Shown: positions 36,686-46,222, counted from the stretch's first letter. The stretch: 64,000 nucleotides of DNA from Pseudomonas sp. Au-Pse12 (GCF_021341665.1 NZ_JAJTTH010000010.1:1-64000); one strand, 5' to 3'. A program made the numbers and translations. The notes: a model not told the origin generated them from the sequence alone.

Positions 36686-37132
36686 ATGGGCATTCAGGTG
36701 CAGACCCAGGCCTTCAGCCTCGACCAATTGAATGCCGGCCTGCAGGCCGGCGACTCCAGTGTCGGCGGCGTGGTGACCTTCGTTGGCTATGTGCGTGATC
36801 TCAACCTGGGGGAGGCGGTACAGAGCCTGTTCCTGGAGCACTACCCGGGCATGACCGAACGCTCGCTGCAGGGCATCGTGCAGCAGGCCCAGGCGCGCTG
36901 GCCGCTGAACCGGGTGAGCCTGGTGCACCGGGTGGGGCTGTTGCCGGTGGGCGAGCCCATCGTCTTCGTCGGCGTGGCCAGCGCCCACCGCCAAGCGGCG
37001 TTCGAGGCCTGCGCCTTCATCATGGATTACCTCAAGACCCGCGCCCCGTTCTGGAAGCGCGAAGTCACCCCCAACGGCGAACGCTGGGTGGAAGGGCGCG
37101 AGAGCGATCGGCAGGCTGCCGAACGTTGGTAA
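36686..37132 (+). CDS. moaE: Molybdopterin synthase catalytic subunit MoaE
   Basis: The 148-residue protein is a typical MoaE, with FVGYVRDLN near the start, the HRVG segment, ASAHR and the catalytic-region lysines in YLKTRAPFWKRE. With MoaD it converts cPMP to molybdopterin. It ends the moa run and is followed by a long repeat array rather than an obvious terminator. Confidence 0.95.
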   Translation: MGIQVQTQAFSLDQLNAGLQAGDSSVGGVVTFVGYVRDLNLGEAVQSLFLEHYPGMTERSLQGIVQQAQARWPLNRVSLVHRVGLLPVGEPIVFVGVASAHRQAAFEACAFIMDYLKTRAPFWKREVTPNGERWVEGRESDRQAAERW

Positions 37133-37149
37133 TCCTTTGCATCGCTTCT

Positions 37150-37760
37150 TGTGGCGAGGGAGCTCGCTCCCGCTGGAAGGCGCAGCCTTCCCAAGGCCTG
37201 AGTCCGCGGTCTTTCAGGTGGATCGCGGATTCAGGTTCTGCGGCCGCTGCGCGCCCGAGCGGGAGCAAGCTCCCTCGCCACGCTGGGGGACTCACACCGA
37301 GTGCAATGTCGAAAAGGCGTTTTTGTGGCGAGGGAGCTCGCTCCCGTTGGAAGGCGTAGCCTTCCCAAGGCCTGAGTCCGCGGTCTTTCAGGTGGATCGC
37401 GGGCTCAGGTTCTGCGGCCGCTGCGCGGCCGATCGGGAGCAAGCTCCCTCGCCACGCTGGGGGGCTCACACCGAGGGCGATGTCGAAAAGCTTTTTTGTG
37501 GCGAGGGAGCTCGCTCCCGTTGGAAGGCGCAGCCTTCCCAAGGCCTGAATCCGCGGTCTATCAGCTGGATCACGGATTCAGGTTCTGCGGCCGCTGCGCG
37601 CCCGAGCGCGAGCTTGCTCCCTCGCCACGCTGGGGGGCTTACACCGAGTGCAATGTCGAAAAGGCGTTTTTGTGGTGAGGGAGCTCGCTCCCGTTGGAAG
37701 GCGCAGCCTTCCCAAGGCCTGAATCCGCGGTCTATCAGCTGGATCACGGATTCAGGTTTT
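37150..37760 (+). repeat. Tandem repeat array, about 174-bp unit, 3.5 copies
   Basis: Units begin at 37150, 37324, 37497 and 37671, giving spacings of 174, 173 and 174 bases; the last copy is truncated near 37760. Each unit opens with TGTGGCGAGGGAGCTCGC, contains internal inverted repeats (GGAAGGCGCAGCCTTCC; TGAATCCGCGGT ... GATCACGGATTCA), closes the outer stem with GCAAGCTCCCTCGCCAC, and adds a spacer ending ATGTCGAAAAG. Copies differ by only a few bases. The array fills the 645-base gap between convergent moaE and fdhD. A single inverted copy lies at 27044-27179. Confidence 0.92.
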
Positions 37761-37777
37761 GAGCCACACAGGGGGAT

Positions 37778-38605
37778 TCAGACCGGGCTGTAGATCCGTG
37801 GGGCGTTGCGGTGGGGCACGTGGATCAGGTTCAGGTGGTGCTTGTTGGCCCATTGCACGGTCAGGGCGGTGGGCGCCGACAGGCTGACCAGGGTGCCGAG
37901 GCGGGCACGCACGGCTTTGTGGATCAGTTCCAGGCTGCAGCGGCTGGTGACCACGGTGAAGCCCTGGCGGCCGTCGATCCCGGCCTGCAGCAGGGCACCG
38001 ATCAGCTTGTCCAGGGCGTTGTGGCGGCCGATGTCTTCCTGGCACAGGCGCACCTCGCCCTGTTCGTCGAAGTACAGCGCGGCGTGCAGGGCGCCGCTGC
38101 TGCGGGCCATGTGCTGGGCTTGTTCGATGCGCTCGCGCAGGCCCTGCAGGTGTTCGGCGGGGGGCAGGGGCGAAGGGTCGAGTATCTGCAGTTGCGGCAG
38201 CGCCTGTTCCAGGGCCTCCACGCCGCATAACCCGCAGCCGCTGGTCCCGGCCATCTGCCGGCGATGGTCCTTGAGGGCCCAGAACGCCCGGCTGGAAATC
38301 TCCACATCGGCCTGGCAGGCCTGGGGAAAGTGGCTGAGGCGGATGTCGTAGATTTCGCCAAGGTCATGGACGATGTCGTTGGTGATGCTGAAGCCGCGAA
38401 TGAAGTCTTCCAGGTTGCCGGGCGACACCATCATCACCGCCTGGCTCAGGCCGTTGTAGGTGATCGCCAGGGCGATCTCGGCGGCCAGCGGCGCCTCGGC
38501 CATCACCCCGTCGGGGCTGTACTCGCGATAGGCCACGCGCTGCGGCGCCGGCGCCGGCGCATTGGCTTCGGGTTGTTGCTGCGTTTGTTCGATCCGGCAA
38601 ACCAT
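37778..38605 (-). CDS. fdhD: Formate dehydrogenase sulfurtransferase FdhD
   Basis: The 275-residue protein has the FdhD signature TSGCGLCG with the sulfur-transferring cysteines, and GRHNALDK. FdhD passes sulfur from a cysteine desulfurase to the molybdenum cofactor of formate dehydrogenases and relatives, so its presence fits the two FdhF/YdeP enzymes nearby. The ATG at 38603-38605 follows CGAGG by seven bases. The 57-base upstream in-frame extension was rejected. Confidence 0.93.
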   Translation of the reverse strand: MVCRIEQTQQQPEANAPAPAPQRVAYREYSPDGVMAEAPLAAEIALAITYNGLSQAVMMVSPGNLEDFIRGFSITNDIVHDLGEIYDIRLSHFPQACQADVEISSRAFWALKDHRRQMAGTSGCGLCGVEALEQALPQLQILDPSPLPPAEHLQGLRERIEQAQHMARSSGALHAALYFDEQGEVRLCQEDIGRHNALDKLIGALLQAGIDGRQGFTVVTSRCSLELIHKAVRARLGTLVSLSAPTALTVQWANKHHLNLIHVPHRNAPRIYSPV

Positions 38606-38662
38606 GACCACACCTCGATACAGTCGATTCAACCCGGGCCATGGGCGGCCCGGGGCATTCAT

Positions 38663-39553
38663 TCAGTCTTTGATCGCGAACAGCTTCCTGGCTTCGGCGA
38701 AGCACTTTTCGGCAATCGCCGAGCGTGGTTCGGTCTTGCGCATCACCAGGCCCAGGGGCGCCAGCACGCTGGCGTCCGGCAGCTGGATAAAGGCCAGGTT
38801 GTCGATGGGCGAATCCAGGCCGCTGTCCAGGGGCATGATCGAGCAGCAGAAGCCCTCATGGATCGCCTGGAACAGCTGGTAGGTGGAATCGCTCTCCAGG
38901 ATCGGCGTCGGGTTCAGGCCACGGCTGCGGAAGCTCAGGTCGATGGACTTGCGATAGTGCATGCCGGTGCTGAGCATGCCCAGGGGCAGTTCGGCAGCGT
39001 CTTCCCAGCTCATCTCGCTGCCTTCGAAATGAAAGTGCCGGGTGTCGTAGAGCAGGCCGACCCGGGTCTCGCCGATCTCGAAGAAGTCCAGGTAGTGGGG
39101 GTTGACGTGGTCCAGGTAGCAGACCCCGAGGTCCAGCTGGTTGTTGCCGATGTCCTCGATGATCCGGTCGGAGCTGGCGGACGACAGGCTGAACTTGAGC
39201 TCGGGAAAGCTCGCCGAGAGCTTCTGCACATAGCTGATCGGGTTGAAGCCGCTCAGCGGCACCAGGCCCAGGCGCAGGTTGCCCACCAGTTGCCCGCGGC
39301 AGGCGGCGGCCTCGGCGAACAGCCCGTCATGGGCCGCCAGCAGGGTCTTGGCCCAGGCCAGCACCCGCTCGCCGGCCTCGGTGAAGCCTTCGAAGCGCTG
39401 GCCCCGGGTCACCAGGATCAGGTCCAGTTCGTCCTCCAGGTTGCGCAGGCGCATGGACAGGGTCGGCTGGGTGATGTGGCAGCGCGCGGCGGCCTGGCCG
39501 AAGTGCCGGGTCTGCTCCAGGGCGATCAGAAACTTGAGTTGCTTGATGTCCAC
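38663..39553 (-). CDS. LysR-family transcriptional regulator
   Basis: The 296-residue protein has the N-terminal winged helix-turn-helix (VDIKQLKFLIALEQTRHFGQAAARCHITQP) and a C-terminal effector domain (about 90-290). I chose GTG 39551-39553 because it gives the standard LysR N terminus; the longer frame adds eleven residues. It lies directly upstream of fdhD in the same direction, with 57 bases between, so it may regulate fdhD or the oxidoreductase genes. Effector unknown. Confidence 0.9.
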   Translation of the reverse strand: MDIKQLKFLIALEQTRHFGQAAARCHITQPTLSMRLRNLEDELDLILVTRGQRFEGFTEAGERVLAWAKTLLAAHDGLFAEAAACRGQLVGNLRLGLVPLSGFNPISYVQKLSASFPELKFSLSSASSDRIIEDIGNNQLDLGVCYLDHVNPHYLDFFEIGETRVGLLYDTRHFHFEGSEMSWEDAAELPLGMLSTGMHYRKSIDLSFRSRGLNPTPILESDSTYQLFQAIHEGFCCSIMPLDSGLDSPIDNLAFIQLPDASVLAPLGLVMRKTEPRSAIAEKCFAEARKLFAIKD

Positions 39554-39661
39554 GATGGCACCTGTTGTGGGAAAAGTCGGGGTCATTCATAACGCAGGTG
39601 TTGCGCCCATGGAAAGGCGTGCAGCCTTGCCGGGCCGCCTCCTTGGCCAGCGCTGCGGTGC

Positions 39662-40276
39662 TCAGGCCAAGGGCTTGGGGCCTGCTTCAGACAGTAGTTC
39701 AGGGGTGTTGAAGTTGCTCAGCCGCGGGTCGTCGGCGGCGCAGGGCAACGGCTGCAAGCCATGGGCGGCGAGGGCCCGCAGCAGGCTGCGCTCGCCGTTG
39801 TCCCAGGCCTGGCGCAGCTCGCCCAGCAGCCGCCGTGGAATCAGGCTGAACATGGGCTGCCATTGCCCGGCCTGTTGCACCATCAGTGGTTGTTCCTGGG
39901 GCGCGCGGGCCTGCAGCAGGGCCTGGATCAGCGCGGCGTCGATCTGCGGTGCATCGCAGGCCAGCACCAGCAGCCAGCGATGGCGGGCCGCCGCGAGGCC
40001 GGCCAGGACGCCTGCCAGCGGCCCGGGGAAATCCTTCTGCGGATCCTCCACCAAGCGGTCGGCGTAGGCCCGGTAGCGCTCGGCGTTGCGGTTGCAGGAA
40101 ATGATCAGGTCATCGGTAAAGGGCCGCACCACCGCCTGCACATGGGCAATCAGCGGCTGGCCGTACCAGGTCACCAGGCCCTTGTCCTGGCCGCCCATGC
40201 GCGCCCCGCGGCCGCCGGCCAGCAGCAGGATCGAGCAGGGCAGGGAGGCGGCGGGGGCAGGCTGGGTCGAGGTCAT
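39662..40276 (-). CDS. mobA: Molybdenum cofactor guanylyltransferase MobA
   Basis: The 204-residue protein has the nucleotidyltransferase motif LLAGGRGARMGGQDKGLV, the metal-binding CDAPQID and a typical MobA length. It attaches GMP to the molybdenum cofactor, producing the guanine dinucleotide form used by DMSO-reductase-family enzymes. That is the form expected for the FdhF/YdeP enzymes here. The start at 40276 avoids a ten-residue extension. It is divergent from moaB. Confidence 0.95.
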   Translation of the reverse strand: MTSTQPAPAASLPCSILLLAGGRGARMGGQDKGLVTWYGQPLIAHVQAVVRPFTDDLIISCNRNAERYRAYADRLVEDPQKDFPGPLAGVLAGLAAARHRWLLVLACDAPQIDAALIQALLQARAPQEQPLMVQQAGQWQPMFSLIPRRLLGELRQAWDNGERSLLRALAAHGLQPLPCAADDPRLSNFNTPELLSEAGPKPLA

Positions 40277-40502
40277 GGTGGGGCGCAGGTCAGGTCGGTG
40301 GCGCAAACGATCTCATTGTCCTTGGGGCGCGTCCAATCGGAAGTGTCGAATGGCTGATTGATGGGCTTTATCGCAGGCCTCGGGTGGCGCGGCAGGGCGA
40401 TAGAGCGCCTCGATAATCCGGTCAGCCAGAACGATTAGACAGCCGCGCTTTGGCGCCCTTAGCCTGAGCCCATGATTTTTATCTTGCCGGTCGGAGAATG
40501 AC

Positions 40503-41042
40503 ATGAGCGTGAAGTCGGATGCGTTGTTTGTACCCTTGAACATAGCCGTGCTGACAGTCAGCGATACCCGGGAATACGCCACGGACACCTCCGGGCAACT
40601 GCTGGTCAGCCGCTTGCTGGAAGCCGGCCACACCCTGAGCGAGCGCAACCTGCTCAAGGACGACCTGTACAAGATCCGCGCCCAGGTGGCGGCCTGGATC
40701 GCCGACGAACGCATCCAGGTGGTGCTGATCACCGGCGGCACCGGCTTCACCGGCCGCGACAGCACCCCGGAAGCCGTGAGCTGCCTGCTGGACAAGCACA
40801 TCGACGGTTTCGGCGAGCTGTTCCGCGCCATCTCGATTCTCGATATCGGCACCTCCACGGTGCAGAGCCGGGCCCTGGCCGGGCTGGCCAACGGCACCCT
40901 GGTGTGCTGCCTGCCGGGCTCCACCGGAGCCTGCCGCACGGCCTGGGAAGGGATCCTCGCCGAGCAACTGGATGCTCGCCATCGGCCGTGCAATTTCGTG
41001 CCGCACCTCAAGCCGGTGCAGGCCTGCGAGTCGCGCGGATGA
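40503..41042 (+). CDS. moaB: Molybdenum cofactor adenylyltransferase MoaB
   Basis: The 179-residue MogA/MoaB-type protein has the family motif LITGGTGFTGRD and the LPGST loop that binds molybdopterin. It adenylates molybdopterin before metal insertion. The start follows CGGAG. Its stop overlaps the moeA start (ATGA), so the pair is translationally coupled. Confidence 0.94.
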   Translation: MSVKSDALFVPLNIAVLTVSDTREYATDTSGQLLVSRLLEAGHTLSERNLLKDDLYKIRAQVAAWIADERIQVVLITGGTGFTGRDSTPEAVSCLLDKHIDGFGELFRAISILDIGTSTVQSRALAGLANGTLVCCLPGSTGACRTAWEGILAEQLDARHRPCNFVPHLKPVQACESRG

Positions 41043-42244
41043 GCCAGGGTTCCTTGATGCCGCTGGAGGACGCACTGGCCAGCCTGCTGGCCATGGCCGA
41101 TGCCCAGCGCCTGCCACAGAGCGAAACCCTGGCCGTGGATGAAGCCCGGCAGCGGGTGCTGGCCACTGACCTGGTGGCGACCCTGGACCTGCCGCCCTGG
41201 CCCAACAGCGCCATGGACGGCTACGCCCTGAACCTGCAGCACTGGGACGGCCAGCCACTGCCGGTGTCACAGACGATCTTTGCCGGGCAGCCCGGCGACC
41301 CCTTGCAGCCGGGCAGCTGTGCGCGGATCTTCACCGGCGCGCCGCTGCCGGCCGGCGCCGATTGCGTGGAGATGCAGGAGAACGTCGAGCGGCTGGAGGA
41401 CGGCCGGGTACGCTTCACCCAGGCCCTCAAGCCGGGGCAGAACATCCGCCCCCAAGGCCAGGAAAACCGTGTCGGCCAGGTGCTGTTGCAAGCCGGCACG
41501 CGCCTGGGGCCTTTCGAGCTGGCGGTGGCCGCGGCCCAGGGCTGCACCGAGTTGCAGGTCGTGCGACGCCCGCGAGTGGCGCTGCTGTCCACCGGCGATG
41601 AGTTGCTGGAACCGGGCACGCCGATGCGCCCCGGCTGCATCTACAACAGCAACCGCACCTTGCTCCGCCACTGGCTGGACGGCCTGGGCTGCGAGGTCAT
41701 CGACGCCGGGATTCTGCCCGACCAGCCGCAGCAGACCCGGCTGCGGCTGGAGCAGTTGCAGCACGGCACGGACCTGATCCTGACCACCGGTGGCGTCTCG
41801 GCGGGGGATGCCGATTGCCTGGGCCAGGTACTGAGGAACGATGGCCGGCCGCTGTTCTGGAAGCTCGCGATCAAGCCCGGCAAGCCGCTGACCGTGGGCC
41901 ACTTCGGCCAGGTGCCGGTGATCGGCCTGCCGGGCAACCCGGCCTCGGCGCTGGTGACCTTCGGCCTGCTGGCCCGGGCCTACCTGCTGCGGATTCAAGG
42001 GGTGCAGGAGGTCGCGCCGCTGAGCGTCGCAGTGCCGGTGGCCTTCGCCTGGCCCAAGGCCGGCAGCCGCCGCGAATACCTGCGGGCGCGCCTGGAAAAC
42101 GGCCGCGCCGTGCTCTATCCGAACCAGAGTTCCGGGGTGCTGCTGGGGGCCAGCTGGGCCGATGGCCTGGTGGAGGTGCTTGAAGGCCGCACCCTGCAGG
42201 TGGGCGATTCGGCGCGTTTCATTCCCTTCAGCGAGCTGTTCTAG
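41039..42244 (+). CDS. moeA: Molybdopterin molybdenumtransferase MoeA
   Basis: The 401-residue protein inserts molybdate into adenylated molybdopterin. It has PPWPNSAMDGYAL near residue 50, the IFTGAPLPAGADCVEMQE segment, TTGGVSAGDADC and the LPGNPASALVTF motif, in the usual MoeA domain order. It overlaps moaB by four bases and ends convergent with the FUSC gene, three bases away. Confidence 0.95.
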   Translation: MSQGSLMPLEDALASLLAMADAQRLPQSETLAVDEARQRVLATDLVATLDLPPWPNSAMDGYALNLQHWDGQPLPVSQTIFAGQPGDPLQPGSCARIFTGAPLPAGADCVEMQENVERLEDGRVRFTQALKPGQNIRPQGQENRVGQVLLQAGTRLGPFELAVAAAQGCTELQVVRRPRVALLSTGDELLEPGTPMRPGCIYNSNRTLLRHWLDGLGCEVIDAGILPDQPQQTRLRLEQLQHGTDLILTTGGVSAGDADCLGQVLRNDGRPLFWKLAIKPGKPLTVGHFGQVPVIGLPGNPASALVTFGLLARAYLLRIQGVQEVAPLSVAVPVAFAWPKAGSRREYLRARLENGRAVLYPNQSSGVLLGASWADGLVEVLEGRTLQVGDSARFIPFSELF

Positions 42245-42247
42245 GGC

Positions 42248-43354
42248 CTAGATCTTCCAGCGCTGTGCGCTCTTGGCCAGGCGCTGGTGCATCTCGCCGA
42301 GGGTTGCCGCCAGTTGTCGGGTCAGCAGCCGGTAGCCGTCCAGGGTCGAGTACACCGGGGCTTCCAGGGCGTTCTCGGGGCGGCCTTCCACGGATTTTTC
42401 CAGGCGCTGGGTGACCCCCGATTGCAGGGCCCGGGCCATGCCGATCAGCAATACGCGGATCTGCCGGTGCTCGGCCTTGAGCGCCCGTTGCATCTGCGCC
42501 ATGGCCTGCCGGTCGTTGGCGTCGGGGCGGGTGTTGCCGAGGATCTCCAGGGTGCTGATGCACATCCGCAGGTTGCGCTGGATGGCGTCCAGCTCGGTCA
42601 TGGAAATCCGCACTTCCTTGGACACCGACGGCATCAGCGAGCGCAGTTGCAGCATGGCGGCGTTGACCCGGCCCAGGAGCTTGAGGTGCTCGTCGTCGGT
42701 CACCGACTGGCCCTGGATGATCCGCCCGTACAGCTGCGCGCAGTCGCGCAGGGCGCTGGCCAGGTTGTAGCGCCAGGAGTACACCGCGTACAGCGGAATG
42801 GCGAAGGAAAACGCCAGGGCCAGGGCAATGCCGATGAGGATGTCCACCGCGCGCCACAGGCCGTCGCTGACCTGGTTGTCGCCGTGGCCGGCGACGATGA
42901 ACACGGTGATCGCCGCCAGCAGCGCGGTGTACCCGCCCTTGCCGATGGCGTGGTAGGAAAAGTAGCCGCAGACCGCCGACATGCCCAGGTAGGTCAGCCA
43001 GGGTTGGCCGAAGTACGCCTGCTGCACCACCAGCACCAGGCCGACCCCGGCGCCGACCAGGGTGCCGATGGCCCGTTCGGCGGCTTTCTTGCCGATGTTG
43101 CCGTGGTGCTGCAGGCCACCGATCACCACCAGCATGGTCACCGAGGCCCATTCGCCGTGGGGCAGGTTGAGGCCGGTGGTCAAGAGGATGGTGGCGATCA
43201 GGCCGAGGGCGACCCGCACCGCGTGGATCAGCCGGGCGTGACGGTAGCGCCGGTACGGGTCCAGCACGGGACGCAGCAGGCGGCGCAGCAAGGGGGGCAG
43301 GGTGATGCGTGGCAGGAAATTGAACGGGCCCAGGCTGGTTTCTCCCAGTGGCAT
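42248..43354 (-). CDS. FUSC-family inner-membrane protein
   Basis: The 368-residue protein has about six membrane helices between residues 45 and 200 (for example ALGLIATILLTTGL and ALLAAITVFIVAG), then a long cytoplasmic helical tail. This is the fusaric-acid-resistance/YccS-YhfK architecture, in a half-size form. Members resemble the membrane part of aromatic-compound efflux systems, but no MFP or outer-membrane factor genes are adjacent. The substrate is unknown. Confidence 0.82.
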   Translation of the reverse strand: MPLGETSLGPFNFLPRITLPPLLRRLLRPVLDPYRRYRHARLIHAVRVALGLIATILLTTGLNLPHGEWASVTMLVVIGGLQHHGNIGKKAAERAIGTLVGAGVGLVLVVQQAYFGQPWLTYLGMSAVCGYFSYHAIGKGGYTALLAAITVFIVAGHGDNQVSDGLWRAVDILIGIALALAFSFAIPLYAVYSWRYNLASALRDCAQLYGRIIQGQSVTDDEHLKLLGRVNAAMLQLRSLMPSVSKEVRISMTELDAIQRNLRMCISTLEILGNTRPDANDRQAMAQMQRALKAEHRQIRVLLIGMARALQSGVTQRLEKSVEGRPENALEAPVYSTLDGYRLLTRQLAATLGEMHQRLAKSAQRWKI

Positions 43355-43409
43355 GAGTGGCTGAATCAGTGGCCGGGGCTCGGCGCGTGGCGAGCCCCGG
43401 CACGGTGGT

Positions 43410-45035
43410 TCAGAAAATGTAGTCGGTGGTCAGGAAGCTGGAGTCGCGGTTGCGAATGATGTCACTGATCAGCTCCTTGTTGCGCTCCTGAAACTTGGTC
43501 GCCACCAGGGTGCGGATCGAGAAGGTGCGCAACGCATCATGCACCGACAGCGTGCCCTCGGCGGAGTTCTTGCGGCCGTTGAAGGGGAAGGTGTCTGGGC
43601 CGCGCTGGCACTGGGCGTTGATGTTGATCCGCCCGACCTGGTTGGCGAAGGTGTCCACCAGCCGGCCGATCACCGCCGGGTCGCTGCCGAACAGGCTCAG
43701 TTGCTGGCCGAAGTCCGATTCCAGGACGTAGTCGATCACCGTGTCCAGGTCGCGGTAGGGCACGATGGGCACCACCGGGCCGAACTGTTCTTCGTGGTAG
43801 ACGCGCATTTGCGGGTTCACCGGGTACAGCACCGCCGGGTAGAAGAACGACGCCCGGGAAGCGCCGCCGTCAGGGTTCACCACCTGGGCGCCGTGGGCCT
43901 GGGCATCGGCCACCAGGGCGTGCAGGTAGTCGACCTTGGTGTTTTCCGGCAGCGGCGTCAGGGCCACGCCCGGCTCCCAGGGCATGCCCGGCTTGAGGCC
44001 CTGCAGCTTGGCGTTGAACTGCTCGATGAAACGCTCGACCACAGCTTCGTGGACGAACAGGATCTTCAGCGCGGTGCAGCGCTGGCCGTTGAACGACAGC
44101 GCGCCGGTGAGGGCCTCGCTGACCGCGTTGTCCAGGTCGGCGTCGGGCAGCACGATCCCCGGGTTCTTCGCGTCCAGGCCCAGGGCCGCGCGCAGGCGGT
44201 GGGGCTTGGGGTGGAGTTTCTTCAGGTCGCTGGCGGCCTTGTTGGTGCCGATGAAGGCAAAGATGTCGATCTTGCCGCTGGCCATCAGCGCGCTGACGGT
44301 CTCGCGGCCGCTGCCGTAGATGACGTTGATCACCCCGGCCGGGAAGCTGTCGCGGAAGGCTTCGAGCAGCGGGCGGATCAGCAGCACGCCGAGCTTGGCC
44401 GGCTTGAACACCACGGTGTTGCCCATGATCAGCGCCGGGATCAGGGTGGTGAAGGTTTCGTTCAGCGGGTAGTTGTAGGGGCCCATGCACAGGGCCACGC
44501 CCAGGGGCACCCGGCGGATCTGGCCGAGGGTGTCCTGCTCCAGTTCGAAGCGGCTGGAGCGCCGGTCCAGTTCCTTGAGCGCGCCGATGGTGTCGACGAT
44601 GTAGTCGCAGGTGCGGTCGAACTCTTTCTCCGAGTCCTTGAGGTTCTTGCCGATTTCCCACATCAGCAGCTTGACCACCGCCGTGCGCTGTTCGCGCATG
44701 CGCGCCAGGAAGGCTTCCACGTGCTGGATGCGCTCGGCCACGCGCATCGTTGGCCAGGCGCCCTGGCCACGGTCGTAGGCGCGCACGGCGGCGTCCAGGG
44801 CGGTGAGCGCGGTGTCGGCGTCCAGCAGCGGCGTGCTGCCGAGTATCACTTGCTGGTCGCCGTCGGCGCCGCTCAGGTAGATCGGGCTGCGGACCTGGGC
44901 CAGGGGGCCGTTCCAGGTGCGCAGCTCACCGTCCACCAGGTAGTCGCGCTGCTCCACCGGGTCGGGCAGGCGATAGGCTTCGGGGATGTCGGCGGCAGCG
45001 GGAAACAGGTTGGTGAGGACGTTGGCTGTGGTCAT
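43410..45035 (-). CDS. gapN: NADP-dependent glyceraldehyde-3-phosphate dehydrogenase-type ALDH
   Basis: The 541-residue protein is an aldehyde dehydrogenase of the GapN type: cofactor region PYNYPLNETFTTLIPALIMGNTVVFKPAK and catalytic Cys320 in FNGQRCTALK. Non-phosphorylating GapN oxidises glyceraldehyde-3-phosphate to 3-phosphoglycerate with NADP. The usual LELGGK motif, which supplies the general-base Glu, reads ALGLDAK here, so that Glu is not at its expected place. The ATG at 45035 follows GGGGTAGAG. The GapN subgroup is probable, but the substrate is not proven. Confidence 0.78.
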   Translation of the reverse strand: MTTANVLTNLFPAAADIPEAYRLPDPVEQRDYLVDGELRTWNGPLAQVRSPIYLSGADGDQQVILGSTPLLDADTALTALDAAVRAYDRGQGAWPTMRVAERIQHVEAFLARMREQRTAVVKLLMWEIGKNLKDSEKEFDRTCDYIVDTIGALKELDRRSSRFELEQDTLGQIRRVPLGVALCMGPYNYPLNETFTTLIPALIMGNTVVFKPAKLGVLLIRPLLEAFRDSFPAGVINVIYGSGRETVSALMASGKIDIFAFIGTNKAASDLKKLHPKPHRLRAALGLDAKNPGIVLPDADLDNAVSEALTGALSFNGQRCTALKILFVHEAVVERFIEQFNAKLQGLKPGMPWEPGVALTPLPENTKVDYLHALVADAQAHGAQVVNPDGGASRASFFYPAVLYPVNPQMRVYHEEQFGPVVPIVPYRDLDTVIDYVLESDFGQQLSLFGSDPAVIGRLVDTFANQVGRININAQCQRGPDTFPFNGRKNSAEGTLSVHDALRTFSIRTLVATKFQERNKELISDIIRNRDSSFLTTDYIF

Positions 45036-45175
45036 GACTCTACCCCGTGTTGGAAATGGCGGCGGCGCGGATGACGCTGGCGCCATCGCTCCAAGGTTTA
45101 TACGCCTGAATGGCCTGCGGCTTTAGCGCTTTGTGCGGTCGGCACGCCAGCGGTCATGGTTCGAGATTAAACGTT

Positions 45176-46213
45176 TCAGCTGCTGCCCAGCAACTGCCGG
45201 ATCAGGCTCGGGGTGCTGCCGGTCCAGCGCTTGAACGCGCGGCGGAAGTTGGCCGGGTCATTGAAGTTCAGGTACTCGGCCACGGCTTCGTTGCTCCAGC
45301 CCCTGATCTGGTACAGGTACAACGCCACGTGGGTGTGCACCCGGTCCACCTGCTGCTGATAGCCGCTGTGGTGCTTGCTCAGCTTGCGCTTGAGGGTCGC
45401 CGGGCTCATGGCGAAGGCCTGGGCCGCCTGTTCCAGGCTCGGGGTGCGGCGCACGTGGGCTTGCAGGTAGCGGTACAGGGCATCCAGAAAACTGCTGGAA
45501 AAGCCCAGCTGGCGCAGGTGCTCGCCGGCTTCCAGGCGCGCCACCTGGCCGGCGGTGGCCGAGGCGCCGGGCCAGGGCCGGGTCAGGTATTCCCGGGGGA
45601 TGCGCATCAGGTCCAGGGGCCGCTGGAACTGGGTCTGTTCCCCCAGGTGCACCCAGTACTGTTCGACATAGCGCGGCTCGCCGTGGCTGAAGCTGCACTC
45701 CCAGGGCAGGCGCTGGCCACTGAGCCACTGACTCATGGCCACCAGCGACGTCATGCTGGCTTCCAGCAGGAAACGCCAGTGCTCGCCGGCGCCGCAGCTG
45801 TCCAGCCAGTAGCAGTAGGCGTGGTGCTCGTCCAGCACCAGGCGCGGGCTGGCCAGGGGGCTGAGCAGGGCTTGCTGCTGCACCAGCGCGTCCAGGGCCT
45901 GGTGCAGGTTCTGCGCATGGCGCAGGGCATGGCTGGCGGCGCCGTAGTGCCCGGGCAACAGGCGCTGGCCGAACAGGAAGCTGCTGTCGTCGGCATCCAG
46001 CAGGCGCCGGCCGTTGCCGATCAGCGCCAGGAACTGCTGCGGGCTGAGGCGGGTCTGCCCGGCCAGGATGTCCTCGTGGAACAGCCCGGTGCCGCGCAGC
46101 AGGCGGTGGCTGTCGATGTCCCGGGACAGCGCCAGGTCGATCAGCGCCGCCGGTTGGTAGTGCCCGGGAATGAACCGCGTATCGGCTTCGTACCAGTGGG
46201 TCTTCAGGGTCAT
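45176..46213 (-). CDS. AraC-family transcriptional regulator
   Basis: The 345-residue protein has an N-terminal arabinose-binding-like sensor domain (about 20-200) and a C-terminal double helix-turn-helix (RTPSLEQAAQAFAMSPATLKRKL and YLNFNDPANFRRAFKRWTG). It begins nine bases after the stop of the degenerate GGDEF gene, so the two form one operon. That operon is preceded by a PHO-box-like site, which may place this regulator under phosphate control. The inducer is unknown. Confidence 0.88.
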   Translation of the reverse strand: MTLKTHWYEADTRFIPGHYQPAALIDLALSRDIDSHRLLRGTGLFHEDILAGQTRLSPQQFLALIGNGRRLLDADDSSFLFGQRLLPGHYGAASHALRHAQNLHQALDALVQQQALLSPLASPRLVLDEHHAYCYWLDSCGAGEHWRFLLEASMTSLVAMSQWLSGQRLPWECSFSHGEPRYVEQYWVHLGEQTQFQRPLDLMRIPREYLTRPWPGASATAGQVARLEAGEHLRQLGFSSSFLDALYRYLQAHVRRTPSLEQAAQAFAMSPATLKRKLSKHHSGYQQQVDRVHTHVALYLYQIRGWSNEAVAEYLNFNDPANFRRAFKRWTGSTPSLIRQLLGSS

Positions 46214-46222
46214 GACGGCGCC

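Noticed and set aside
37150..37760. CRISPR array
   Set aside because: The repeats are 174 bp long with internal palindromes and no variable spacers, and no cas genes are present.
37065..37793. ORFs within the repeat array (158 and 218 aa)
   Set aside because: They are translations of the tandem repeat with a repeated EGARSRW-type pattern and have no ribosome binding sites.
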